DNA of 32,593 nt from Rubneribacter badeniensis. Its GTDB lineage: Bacteria > Actinomycetota > Coriobacteriia > Coriobacteriales > Eggerthellaceae. The DNA is taken from contig NZ_PPEL01000025.1 of the NCBI RefSeq assembly GCF_002899695.1, positions 1 to 32,593 on the forward strand. Direction: 5' to 3'. How positions within the stretch are numbered: position 1 is the stretch's first letter; the number at the start of each line of letters is the position of its first letter. Below, piece after piece: positions 1-7,422 of the stretch. The notes under the pieces are model-generated. The model was given only the letters and a program-made list of their open reading frames with translations, was not told where the DNA came from and did not search any database. The position numbers and the translations under genes were made by a program.

Positions 1-1
1 G

Positions 2-97
2 TACCGGGAGGGGAGGCTGAAGGCGTTCGACGAGGGAGGGCGCAAGGTGTACGATACGATAGCCGGCCGCAGGAGGCGGCTGGGGCTGGCCGCCTAG
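2..97 (+). CDS. C-terminal fragment of an unidentified protein, cut by the window edge
   Basis: An open frame enters from the left edge and stops at TAG 95-97, leaving 31 residues ending in a basic stretch (AGRRRRLGLAA). The fragment is too short to assign to a family. A basic, arginine-rich C-terminus is common in transposases and other DNA-binding proteins, but that is only a guess. No start codon is visible, so it may be the end of a real gene or a chance open frame. Confidence 0.35.
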   Translation, partial: YREGRLKAFDEGGRKVYDTIAGRRRRLGLAA

Positions 98-492
98 GCC
101 GTCCGGAAAAACGTCCGCACCCCCAAAATCATATGAAATACATAATACTTTCGGAAACCGAGGAGGGGGTGGGGAGTGGCATCATGGGCATCGAAGCCTC
201 TCGGTAAAACCCGGCTTGGCCTCGTGCTCCGAGACGCACGTCGTCCAGATGGCCGTTAGCTGGTTTGCCGCCATATGCATGGGGTCCGGATGCCGGCACA
301 TAGTGCGCTTGTTTGTCGGATCACGCTGCTTCGAGGTTTGCGCTCTTCCGATCGGGATTTTGCGCTTGGATGGAAATACGCTTACAGCAACGAACGGATT
401 CTCGTTCGATCTGCGCAGACGACAGAGCGAAGTCGGTGATGCGGGGTGGTACGACCGAAACGTCGAGGCACCGGTTTTTTTTTTTTTCGACG
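98..492. other. Non-coding stretch with a 13-T homopolymer
   Basis: No convincing gene is seen between the left-edge fragment and the TetR stop. The notable element is a run of 13 T at 475-487. It is preceded by a weak dyad (CGAC at 455-458 with GTCG further on, inside a loose GGT/ACC pairing). On the plus strand this could act as an intrinsic terminator facing the convergent TetR gene, but the stem is poor. A purine-rich stretch lies around 160-178. Confidence 0.4.
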
Positions 493-1098
493 CTATGGTG
501 TTTCTCTTAGCGGAGAAAGCGCGAAATCCGCCATTTTCTCTGCCCATTCTCCCAGCCTTTTCGGCGCATAGGGAGCTTTGCCGTGCGTGAGCAAAAACGT
601 ATCGTAGCCAAGGAGGACCATGTAGACGGAGCAGGCGCAATCGCGAGCATCAAGGCCTCGATCGAACTCGCCAGAGTCGATGCCTGCCTGAATGATCCTT
701 GCAATGATCTCGATGAAGTCGTAATCAAGGTTGCATTGCTTTTGGCGCATCCCTTCGAGTTGCGTTCCGCTTTCGACGCGGTATCGAAACATCACCGCAT
801 AAGGGTTGGGCTCTTTTTTGGAGAGGATGTTGTGCACGAAGAGGGTTTTTATTGTCTCGTATGCTGTCTTGCATTCTGTGATCTCCCCATAGGGGTTTCG
901 ATACGTTGCTTCATAGCGTTGCTCGAGTTCGCGCAGTATTTCATCTTTGTCGGAAAAATAGTAGTAAAAAGCCCCCCTGGTCAGTCCTGCGCGTTGCACG
1001 ATGTTTTCCAGCGTGGTTTTCGAATAGCCTTTTTCTTGGATGATCGCGTAAGCTGACTGGATGATCTTCTCGCGCACGTCCGTTGATTTTCTTCCCAT
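493..1098 (-). CDS. TetR/AcrR-family transcriptional regulator
   Basis: A 201-residue protein with a TetR-type N-terminal helix-turn-helix, including the typical TLENIVQRAGLTRGAFYYYF segment at about residues 30-50, followed by a helical ligand-binding domain. ATG at 1098 was chosen because AAGGA lies 7 bases upstream and the sequence begins MGRKSTDVREK, a usual TetR start. The frame stays open 65 codons further up (ATG at 1293), but that start has no ribosome site and no homologous look. The gene is divergent from the carbamoyltransferase/deiminase/carrier set, and two near-identical palindromes lie in the shared promoter region. It is therefore probably an autoregulated repressor of that set, responding to an unknown ligand, perhaps a polyamine or guanidino compound (inference). 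The leader between palindromes and start is long, about 240 bases. Confidence 0.88.
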   Translation of the reverse strand: MGRKSTDVREKIIQSAYAIIQEKGYSKTTLENIVQRAGLTRGAFYYYFSDKDEILRELEQRYEATYRNPYGEITECKTAYETIKTLFVHNILSKKEPNPYAVMFRYRVESGTQLEGMRQKQCNLDYDFIEIIARIIQAGIDSGEFDRGLDARDCACSVYMVLLGYDTFLLTHGKAPYAPKRLGEWAEKMADFALSPLRETP

Positions 1099-1326
1099 GA
1101 TGAGTCCTTGCACTCCGTTTGTTCTGCCGTCGTGTCTTTGTTCGAGATGTGCACTCACAGTAACAAAAGCATCGTTTCCGGGCAAATGCCTGATTCTTTT
1201 CCGCTCTTGCAGTGCTGATATGGCATTTTCGTTCGTCCTGGACAGCGACGGGCGTTTCGCCAAATCGACAATCAGGAGAGTTTCATCTTGCATCGGGCGG
1301 AAACCTGCTTATACGCATTTCTCCTA

Positions 1327-1354
1327 TTGACTTTTACATACATCGATGTATCCT
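1327..1354 (+). promoter_or_regulatory. Promoter of the carbamoyltransferase gene
   Basis: TTGACT at 1327-1332 and TATCCT at 1349-1354 with a 16-base spacer form a plausible sigma-70-type promoter. The spacer is largely occupied by the first TetR-type palindrome. The predicted transcription start near 1361 is followed at once by the second palindrome. A weaker mirror promoter for the TetR gene may overlap: TTGACT on the minus strand at 1362-1357 with TATGTA at 1340-1335. Confidence 0.6.
1338..1351. promoter_or_regulatory. Operator-like palindrome O1 (predicted TetR site)
   Basis: ATACATCGATGTAT is a perfect 14-bp palindrome sitting between the -35 and -10 boxes of the divergent promoter. It shares TACAT-N2-ATGTA with the second site 31 bp away. 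That the adjacent TetR protein binds it is inference from position and symmetry. Confidence 0.72.
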
Positions 1355-1366
1355 ATAGTCAAACAT

Positions 1367-1384
1367 ACATACATAGATGTATGT
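1367..1384. promoter_or_regulatory. Operator-like palindrome O2 (predicted TetR site)
   Basis: ACATACATAGATGTATGT is an 18-bp dyad, symmetric except for the two central bases, just downstream of the predicted transcription start. Its core TACATAGATGTA differs from O1 only at the central dinucleotide. The centre-to-centre distance to O1 is about 31 bp, roughly three helical turns, which would put both sites on the same face of the DNA. Confidence 0.72.
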
Positions 1385-1419
1385 TATTAGATCAAGTAGG
1401 TGAGAAGGAGGGTATTGTG

Positions 1420-2538
1420 ATGACATCGCTGCAGGGACGTGACTTTCTTGCTCTTGAAGATTTCACACCTGAGGAAATCGTCTATCTACTTGACTTGGCA
1501 CACGATGTGAAGCTTGAGCGCTACGAGGGTGTCGATCAGCGTCGGTATAACGGAAAGAACCTGCTGATGCTTTTCGAGATGGGCTCTACGCGCACGCGTT
1601 GCGCCTTCGAAACGTCAGGTTGCGATCTGGGCATGGGCACCACGTATCTTTCCAACTCGCATTTTGGGAAGAAGGAGACAGTAAAAGATTCCATGCGTGT
1701 GTTTTCGAGCATGTACGCTGCCGTGGCTTATCGGGGCCCATCGCATGCACACGCGCTTGAAATGGCTGAGAGCTGCTCCGTCCCCTTCATCAACGGGTAC
1801 ACCGACCATCAGCATCCCACTCAAATGCTTGCCGATGCAATGACTTTGCAAGAGCTTTGGGGGCGCGATGGGCTTGCCGGAAGAACGCTTTGCTTCATTG
1901 GGCGTGGTGGCGAGGTCAACTCGTTCTCGTATGCGGTGATGTGCGCCATGCTGGGAATGAATTTCGTGTACGTCACTTCTTTTATGGAATTCGAGGAGGC
2001 GTTGTCTAGGTTGAGTTCTGCTCAGCGAGAGATGTATCGCCAATATGTCCCCGAAGGGGCTTTGCCCAACCATTGGGAGGCTCGCATGCCTGCTGCTAAG
2101 CGCGAGATCGTAGACGAGCTCTATGCGCGGCACCATCCTGAGTGCTCTTTTGTCGAGACCGATGACTTGGATGCCGTGAAAGGCGTTGACGTGTTTGCAA
2201 CCGAAAACTGGGGATTCTTCACAGATCCCGCGCCTACTTGGCTGCCGGGTATCGTGCGTTTCCGACCGTATCAAGTGAATCGAGAACTTTTGGAGCGGAC
2301 TGGCAATCCCGACATCGTCGTTCTCCACATGCTGCCGGCAACGCACAATTGCGATCATGAGGCAGGCAAGGAACTCGCAAACATCGTGGCTTCCGAGGAC
2401 CCCGAGCTCGCCGAATTCCTTCGCAAAGGTTTCGAAGTGACCGACGAGGTGTTCGAGAGCCAAGCGTCCGTTATATTCCGCGAAGCCGAAAACCGACAAC
2501 ATACCATCAAAGCGGTGCTTAGGGCGGTGCTTGGGTAA
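1420..2538 (+). CDS. Divergent ornithine/putrescine-type carbamoyltransferase
   Basis: A 372-residue transcarbamylase, longer than usual ornithine carbamoyltransferases (about 330). The start at ATG 1420 has AAGGAGG 8 bases upstream. Carbamoyl-phosphate motifs are intact: GSTRTR at 55-60, a KETVKDSMRV segment near 85-94 and QHPTQ before residue 140. The amino-acid side differs. The usual SMG loop is replaced by DVFATENWGFF (257-267), and the conserved Cys of HCLP is Met (HMLP, 303-306). An extra segment of about 40 residues lies between the two domains' motifs. Next door is a deiminase-family gene, so the likely role is phosphorolysis of a carbamoylated amine to the amine plus carbamoyl phosphate, as putrescine carbamoyltransferase does in the agmatine pathway. 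The exact substrate is open. It probably heads an operon under the TetR palindromes. No carbamate kinase gene is nearby. Confidence 0.85.
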   Translation: MTSLQGRDFLALEDFTPEEIVYLLDLAHDVKLERYEGVDQRRYNGKNLLMLFEMGSTRTRCAFETSGCDLGMGTTYLSNSHFGKKETVKDSMRVFSSMYAAVAYRGPSHAHALEMAESCSVPFINGYTDHQHPTQMLADAMTLQELWGRDGLAGRTLCFIGRGGEVNSFSYAVMCAMLGMNFVYVTSFMEFEEALSRLSSAQREMYRQYVPEGALPNHWEARMPAAKREIVDELYARHHPECSFVETDDLDAVKGVDVFATENWGFFTDPAPTWLPGIVRFRPYQVNRELLERTGNPDIVVLHMLPATHNCDHEAGKELANIVASEDPELAEFLRKGFEVTDEVFESQASVIFREAENRQHTIKAVLRAVLG

Positions 2539-2720
2539 ATCGTCTTCTTAGCGGTCGTGGTGGTCGTATTTTGCTGGACGCGCAACCGCGGCGATCGACG
2601 ATGCGCGGAGAGGCGTTTGCCGTCGGCGCGCTTCGAGAGAAGGTTAGATCGGGGCGCGCCTTCGTGTACGGCGAGCGTGGCCTATTTGGTCGCACTGCTG
2701 ACGAAGAGAAAGGATCGGAT

Positions 2721-3971
2721 ATGACGGATCGAAGCACGTTTCGCATTCCCGGGGAATTCGAGCATCAAGAAGCGTGTCTTTTGAGCTGGCCTCAATTCCC
2801 CTACGTCATGAAAGGGCAGAATTACGAGCTCGTATTCGCCCATATCGTCAAAAACCTTGTGAACGCCACGCAGGTGGTTGTGAACTGCGTTTCTCAAGAT
2901 TTGCTTGACCACTGCAAAGAAGTGTTGGTTAGCGAGGGAGTGGATGTTGGGAGGATCCGCTTCACCATGTACCCAGACGGCAGCAGCTGGTGTCGGGACT
3001 ACGGTCCGGACATTATGGTGGACGACGAGGGTCGCGTTCAGTTGGCGAACTTCCGCTTCAATATGTATGGTCAAGATGATGAAAACAGCGAAGTTGCCTT
3101 CAAATGCGGGAATTACGCTGCGCATTTGGCACTCGAGTTCGGATGCAAACATATCGTCAATTCGACGCTGGTCAGTGAAGGAGGAGACAAAGAGTTCAAC
3201 GGGCAGGGCGTCATGATCGCGCTGCGCGATACTGAGTGGTCCAAGCGCAACGCCGATCGTACTCTCGAGGAGGTCGAAGGGGACTTTAAGGCCACGTGCA
3301 ACCTGAAGAAGATCATTTGGCTGGATAAAGGGGTTTACGATGACGAGCTGACCACGTCGGGAGTGCTTGATGTGGTCGACGGGGAGAATGTCTTTCGGTC
3401 TTCCTCGGCCAATGGCCACATCGACGAGATGTGCCGCTTTGTGGACGCGCATACCATTTTGCTTGCGGAGGTGAGCGAGGCCGAGGCCGAAGAACTCAAT
3501 TCTGCGCGCATTAGCAAGGAGCGTCTTGATGCGTGTTACGAGGTGCTCAAGAACGCAACCGATGCGCAGGGTATTCCGTTCAGGATCGTTCGCATGCCCG
3601 TTCCGGTGCCGTTTTACGTCACCTCGCATCCTGGCGACTGGATACACGACACCTGGTCGCATCGTTATCTTGACGACAAGGACGAGCTGGATGACGGAAC
3701 GCCCATGCCTCGTGGACCGATGAAGATGCAACCGGCGTTAAGCTACTGCAACTTCCTGATCATGAACGATGTCGTTTTAGCCCAGTCGTACTGGAAAGAA
3801 GGCTTGTCCGAAAAAATCAAAGAGCGTGATTCCCAAGCCATGGAGATTCTGAAAAGCGTGTTTCCCGATCGCAGAGTAATTGCCATCGACACCACGGCTC
3901 TGAACATTCGCGGCGGAGGAATTCATTGCGCGACCAAGCAGATTCCTCTGTTCGGCAAAGCTGGCCGTTAG
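2721..3971 (+). CDS. Agmatine deiminase-family protein (guanidino-group hydrolase)
   Basis: A 416-residue member of the agmatine deiminase / Porphyromonas-type peptidylarginine deiminase family. ATG 2721 follows AAAGGA with good spacing; the frame is open further upstream but without a ribosome site. Catalytic landmarks are all present: WCRDYGP (90-96), EGGD (153-156), NGHIDE with the catalytic His (231-236) and a C-terminal GGGIHC with the nucleophilic Cys403. Family members release ammonia from agmatine to give N-carbamoylputrescine. The protein is some 40 residues longer than typical AguA, so a related guanidino substrate is possible. There is no signal peptide, which argues against a secreted peptidylarginine deiminase. 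It lies about 180 bases downstream of the carbamoyltransferase gene and upstream of a carrier gene, matching an agmatine-type fermentation cluster. Confidence 0.85.
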   Translation: MTDRSTFRIPGEFEHQEACLLSWPQFPYVMKGQNYELVFAHIVKNLVNATQVVVNCVSQDLLDHCKEVLVSEGVDVGRIRFTMYPDGSSWCRDYGPDIMVDDEGRVQLANFRFNMYGQDDENSEVAFKCGNYAAHLALEFGCKHIVNSTLVSEGGDKEFNGQGVMIALRDTEWSKRNADRTLEEVEGDFKATCNLKKIIWLDKGVYDDELTTSGVLDVVDGENVFRSSSANGHIDEMCRFVDAHTILLAEVSEAEAEELNSARISKERLDACYEVLKNATDAQGIPFRIVRMPVPVPFYVTSHPGDWIHDTWSHRYLDDKDELDDGTPMPRGPMKMQPALSYCNFLIMNDVVLAQSYWKEGLSEKIKERDSQAMEILKSVFPDRRVIAIDTTALNIRGGGIHCATKQIPLFGKAGR

Positions 3972-4207
3972 GCGTGCGCTTGGGATGGCAGGCGATTAGT
4001 GCGCGATGCGATGAGGTTTGCAGGCGGGCGAGCCGAATACGAAGGAGAGGCGGGAGACAGCCGGGACGGCATCTTCGAAGAAGTATCGCTTCCAGGTGTT
4101 TCACAAGGATTGTTTTTGCGTTCTCCCGATTGAAATAGCAAATGCGGAAGGGGCGTGGACGGTGGGTGGAATCCGATTCAATTCCGTGTTAAGAGGAAGG
4201 GGTGCTC

Positions 4208-5740
4208 ATGGACGTTGCAGATGAGAGTTCGACTCAATCGAAAAGGAAGAAGAAGGAGTTCAAATCTCCCAACACCTATGTGATTCTCATGTTCGTGATC
4301 TTGGCTGTGGCCGTTCTCACTTGGTTCGTTCCCGGAGGGGTGTACGAGATCGATGCGAATGGCCAAGCTATCGCAGGGACTTATCAAGAAGTTGAATCTA
4401 ACCCCCAAGGGATTTGGGATGTTCTTCTGGCTCCTATTGTCGGCATGGTTGGTTCGGATACCACGGATGCTGCAATTTCCATCTCTCTTTTCATCATGAT
4501 TTTCGGTGCGTTTCTTCAGATGCTTGATGAGTCGTCGATTCTCAAGATCGCGCTTCGGAAAATCTCCGATGCTTTTCAAAATAATACGAATGCCCTAATC
4601 GCCATATTGGTGGCCGTTATGGCGGTTTTGGGAACTGTCATGGGGGCGTACGAGGACGCTATCGTGTATGCGATCATGTTCATTCCCATATTCCTAGCGC
4701 TTGGGGCAGACACTCTGGTTGCCGTCATGATACCTGTTTTGGGCACTCAGGCAGGTTGCCTTGCCTCTACGGTCAATCCTTTCTCCGTTGGCCTCGCTTC
4801 TGGCATTGCTGGGATTTCTCCTGGAGAAGGCCTCTTGTTCCGCGTTGTTTTGCTGGTTGCCATGATCGCGCTCGTTTCGCTCGTGATTGCGCGCTATGCG
4901 AACATGGTGAAGCAGCACCCCAAACGCTCGATGCAGTTCTTCCGGCGCGCAGAGGATCTCAAAGAGTTTCCGATGGCCGAAGGAGATGCGGCGTTTGTCC
5001 GCCGTCAAGTGGTCGGTCTGGCTGTGATGTGCGCTGCGATAATCGTCATGATCGTTTCGCTCGTTCCGTGGACCTCTTTGTTGCCTGGCTTCACCTTGTT
5101 TGAAGATCTTCCTGTCTGGATAGCCGGCGCGCCGGTGCTTGGCACGGTCGTCGGCTCGGACATCACTCCATTTGGATCCTGGTATTTCGTCGAACTTTCT
5201 ATGCTCCTTTTGGTCGCGACGATCACCACAGGCTTCATTTTGGGATACAAGGTGGATGAGATCGTCGACATCGTCATGAGGGGCTGCTCCAACCTTCTGC
5301 CGGTTGCTTTGGTCGTTCCTTTAGCTCGTGGCATTCAAGTGGTCATGGATGCGGGCGGCATCACGGCAACCATTCTTCATTTTGGAGAGACCACGCTTTC
5401 TGCCCTGCCCCCCATGGCGTTTGTTGTTGTCGCGCTGTTGTTTTACTTCGTTTTGGCTTGCTTCATCCCCAGCTCGACGGGGCTTGCGGCGGCCACGTTC
5501 TCCATTATGGCCTCTCTAGCTACCTTTGCCGGAGTGTCCATTCCTTTGATGGTCACCATTTACAGCATGGCGCTGGGTCTTGCGAAGATGATCACCCCGT
5601 GCTCTATCGCCGTGATGACGTGCACGCAGGCGGCTCACATCAGTTATGGAACTTGGGTCAAAAAAGCTGCTCCGATCGTCGCCGGCCTTTTTGCGGCTTG
5701 CTGTGTGTTTTTGGAGATTGGCTTGATAACGGGTCAGTGA
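4208..5740 (+). CDS. YfcC/DcuC-ArcD-like membrane carrier, probable substrate/product exchanger
   Basis: A 510-residue polytopic membrane protein. The segment ILAVAVLTWFVPGGVYE near residues 30-50 is typical of the YfcC family in the anaerobic C4-dicarboxylate carrier (DcuC) superfamily, which also includes basic amino-acid carriers annotated as ArcD-like. About 12 hydrophobic segments can be counted, and a hydrophilic N-terminus of about 22 residues is rich in Ser, Lys and Glu. ATG 4208 is preferred over GTG 4202 because AGGAAGG (4194-4200) is 7 bases from the ATG and only 1 from the GTG. The position after the deiminase gene suggests uptake of the guanidino substrate in exchange for the amine product (inference). 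The 236-base gap upstream contains no gene. Confidence 0.8.
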   Translation: MDVADESSTQSKRKKKEFKSPNTYVILMFVILAVAVLTWFVPGGVYEIDANGQAIAGTYQEVESNPQGIWDVLLAPIVGMVGSDTTDAAISISLFIMIFGAFLQMLDESSILKIALRKISDAFQNNTNALIAILVAVMAVLGTVMGAYEDAIVYAIMFIPIFLALGADTLVAVMIPVLGTQAGCLASTVNPFSVGLASGIAGISPGEGLLFRVVLLVAMIALVSLVIARYANMVKQHPKRSMQFFRRAEDLKEFPMAEGDAAFVRRQVVGLAVMCAAIIVMIVSLVPWTSLLPGFTLFEDLPVWIAGAPVLGTVVGSDITPFGSWYFVELSMLLLVATITTGFILGYKVDEIVDIVMRGCSNLLPVALVVPLARGIQVVMDAGGITATILHFGETTLSALPPMAFVVVALLFYFVLACFIPSSTGLAAATFSIMASLATFAGVSIPLMVTIYSMALGLAKMITPCSIAVMTCTQAAHISYGTWVKKAAPIVAGLFAACCVFLEIGLITGQ

Positions 5741-5796
5741 AGGTTTTTCGCGACGAAATAAGCTCAGGGCAGAGCCTTTCGGAGAGCCGACCTTTA

Positions 5797-5814
5797 ATAT
5801 GAGCAGAACATTGT
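5797..5814 (+). repeat. Left inverted repeat of the IS110/IS1111 element
   Basis: ATATGAGCAGAACATTGT, identical over 18 of 18 bases to the reverse complement of 7405-7422. It lies on the 3' side of the transposase gene. Confidence 0.85.
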
Positions 5815-6195
5815 CAAGGGCAAAAGTGGGCCAACCCCAAAATATTGGGAGTTGGCCCTATCTATCATGAGTCGCTTTGACGTCTTTCGATGGGCGTGTC
5901 TTATTCGACGCTCGCTTGGCAGTTTAATATCCGCGGGTTCGTCATCCGGGAGCGGCCGGGATCCTTGTCTGGAGTCTTGCACCTTGTGTGCCCCTATGTT
6001 TGGATGCGCTGCATCGCACTTCGTTGCTACGGCTGGGCGCCTCGCCTTCAAGAGAAGAGTCTCTGGACGTGCGTGGCCGCGTATGCGGTGCACAGAAAGG
6101 GAAGCAGGAAGACACCCAACGACCTATCGAATGCGCAAGACGCGCTTGATCTGAGCGGCGCGATAGCGAAGCCGGTTTGTGCAAGGGCGAGCCAG
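5815..6195 (-). ncRNA. Candidate bridge RNA region of the IS110/IS1111 element
   Basis: This 381-base stretch between the transposase stop and the left inverted repeat carries no credible gene. IS110-family elements encode a structured bridge RNA that guides target and donor choice, and in the IS1111 subgroup it is placed at the recombinase 3' end, that is, here. A clear hairpin lies at 5828-5858 (GGGCCAAC paired with GTTGGCCC, plus an inner CC/GG). The RNA boundaries and guide loops cannot be fixed by eye. Confidence 0.5.
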
Positions 6196-7308
6196 CTAAC
6201 CAAGCGTCCCTTCCGCCATGCGCCCTATCGCCCATACCCAGCATGCCAGCTCCCGCGCCGTCGCGCAGTTGGCAACGCAGGGCTTTTTCTTGCATTGGTG
6301 AAGGTGTCGGCGCCGCCCTATCAGGCGCTCGACGCCGCGCGCCGCGTGGTTTTCTATCGCGAGCGGCACCTTCTCGGACCACCTGTGGCGCTTCCTCGAC
6401 GGCAGGCAGTTCATGTAGTGCCAAGAGGCTTCGACGAGAAGCTTTCTCGCATGGGAGTTGCCGGCCTTGGTGATGCCCCCCTTGGCCTCGGGCTCCCCGC
6501 TGGAGCGCTCCGAGGGCGTGAGGCCCAACCACGAGGCGAAGTCGGAAGCATGCGCGAAGCGGGAGAACACGGACGCTTCTGCCACTAGAGAGACGGCCGT
6601 CATCATGTCTATGCCCTTGAGGCACATTAGGCAGGCGACCCTCATCTGCCAGCGCTCTTTTTGCGCATGGCCCTCTATAAGCTTCTCGAGCATCTTTTTC
6701 TGTCCCTCGAAGTGGCGGACCTCGCTCACGTAGTAGTCGAGCGTCTCCTGCGCCGCCATACGGGGAAGGTCGATCTTCCTGAGCCATGCCCAATGATCCC
6801 GCGTCCAGTTGCCTTTGCGGGCGCCAGAATCGTTTTTCTCGTCGAACACGTGTCCATGTGTGAGCAAGAACTTCGAAAGGCGCTGCTTGGCGCGGACGAG
6901 GTCCTCTCGCGCATCCTCCAAGGCGCGCGTTATGTTGCGCATGGCCTCGGTTTCGTCATCGGGGACAAATACTTCGGTTATGTTGCGGGTGGCTAAAAGC
7001 CGTGCGAGCATTTCGGCATCGGCCTTGTCGTTTTTCACCCGCTTGTTCTTCGCGGGCTTCTGCATGCGGGACACCGCGCCGACCACGCAGTCCACCCCGA
7101 GCGAGCGGAGGGCCTTCGCAAGGTGGAAGCCGGTAACACCGGACTCATAGACTGCTTTGGGTGATTCGAAGGATAGAATCCACTCCGCAATCTCTGCTGG
7201 CGAGTTGGAAAACTTTTTGGTCGCGATCTCTCCGGTCATGACGTTGAACGCGGCCGCCGTGACAGAACGCGCATGGACATCAAGGCCGATTGAGGTAACA
7301 TGGTTCAT
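6196..7308 (-). CDS. IS110-family DEDD transposase
   Basis: A 370-residue transposase with an N-terminal RuvC-like DEDD domain: Asp10 (in GLDVHA), Glu55 (YESG), and Asp94/Asp97 (DKADAEML). The C-terminal Transposase_20 domain contains the Ser-bearing motif PSERSSGE followed by KGGITKAGNSHAR (about 265-287). The C-terminal ARELACWVWAIGRMAEG ending is typical, so the gene appears full length and potentially active. The start at 7308 is preceded by GAGGGG at suitable spacing. That ribosome site can pair with a complementary segment near the element's outer end (7397-7405), which would silence readthrough transcripts. Confidence 0.92.
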   Translation of the reverse strand: MNHVTSIGLDVHARSVTAAAFNVMTGEIATKKFSNSPAEIAEWILSFESPKAVYESGVTGFHLAKALRSLGVDCVVGAVSRMQKPAKNKRVKNDKADAEMLARLLATRNITEVFVPDDETEAMRNITRALEDAREDLVRAKQRLSKFLLTHGHVFDEKNDSGARKGNWTRDHWAWLRKIDLPRMAAQETLDYYVSEVRHFEGQKKMLEKLIEGHAQKERWQMRVACLMCLKGIDMMTAVSLVAEASVFSRFAHASDFASWLGLTPSERSSGEPEAKGGITKAGNSHARKLLVEASWHYMNCLPSRKRHRWSEKVPLAIENHAARGVERLIGRRRHLHQCKKKPCVANCATARELACWVWAIGRMAEGTLG

Positions 7309-7310
7309 GG

Positions 7311-7405
7311 TGAGCCCCTCTCATAGTGTGGCAACCTGGCTGTTGCCGGTTTTATGGCACGACCATTATCAGCCTCGACCCACGGCGATATGAAGCAGGG
7401 GCTCA
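7311..7405 (-). promoter_or_regulatory. tnp: Transposase leader with ribosome-site-masking inverted repeat
   Basis: On the plus strand TGAGCCCCT (7311-7319) and AGGGGCTCA (7397-7405) are exact complements. In a transcript entering from outside, the outer arm would pair with the transposase ribosome site next to its ATG. A GATAAT box on the minus strand (7370-7365) could start transcripts lacking the outer arm. A second small hairpin, GGCAAC/GTTGCC, lies at 7330-7347. Masking of transposase translation against readthrough is known for IS10 and IS50; its use here is inferred. Confidence 0.5.
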
Positions 7406-7422
7406 CAATGTTCTGCTCATAT
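7405..7422 (-). repeat. Right inverted repeat of the IS110/IS1111 element
   Basis: The exact reverse complement of 5797-5814, on the transposase 5' side. Confidence 0.85.

Larger units (their letters stand above)
5797..7422 (-). mobile_element. IS110-family (IS1111-type) insertion sequence
   Basis: A DEDD transposase gene lies between perfect 18-bp inverted repeats: ATATGAGCAGAACATTGT at 5797-5814 and its complement at 7405-7422. Inverted repeats near the ends are a feature of the IS1111 subgroup; classic IS110 members lack them. The long non-coding part (about 380 bases) is at the transposase 3' side and only about 100 bases lie at the 5' side, again as expected for IS1111. No clear flanking target duplication was seen, which is normal for this family. 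The true element tips may lie a few bases outside the repeats. Confidence 0.85.

Noticed and set aside
1099-1293. N-terminal extension of the TetR protein starting at 1293
   Set aside because: No ribosome site precedes that ATG and the extra 65 residues have no TetR features, while ATG 1098 has AAGGA at 7 bases and starts the usual fold.
1288-1419. Upstream start for the carbamoyltransferase
   Set aside because: It would put the promoter and both palindromes inside the coding region; ATG 1420 has a strong AAGGAGG.
1420-5740. Arginine deiminase (ArcABCD) operon
   Set aside because: No ArcA-type deiminase or carbamate kinase is present; the deiminase has agmatine-deiminase-family motifs instead.
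5828-5858. Hairpin considered as terminator of the carrier gene
   Set aside because: It lies inside the IS element (the left inverted repeat is at 5797) and has no T-tract, so it more likely belongs to the IS non-coding end.
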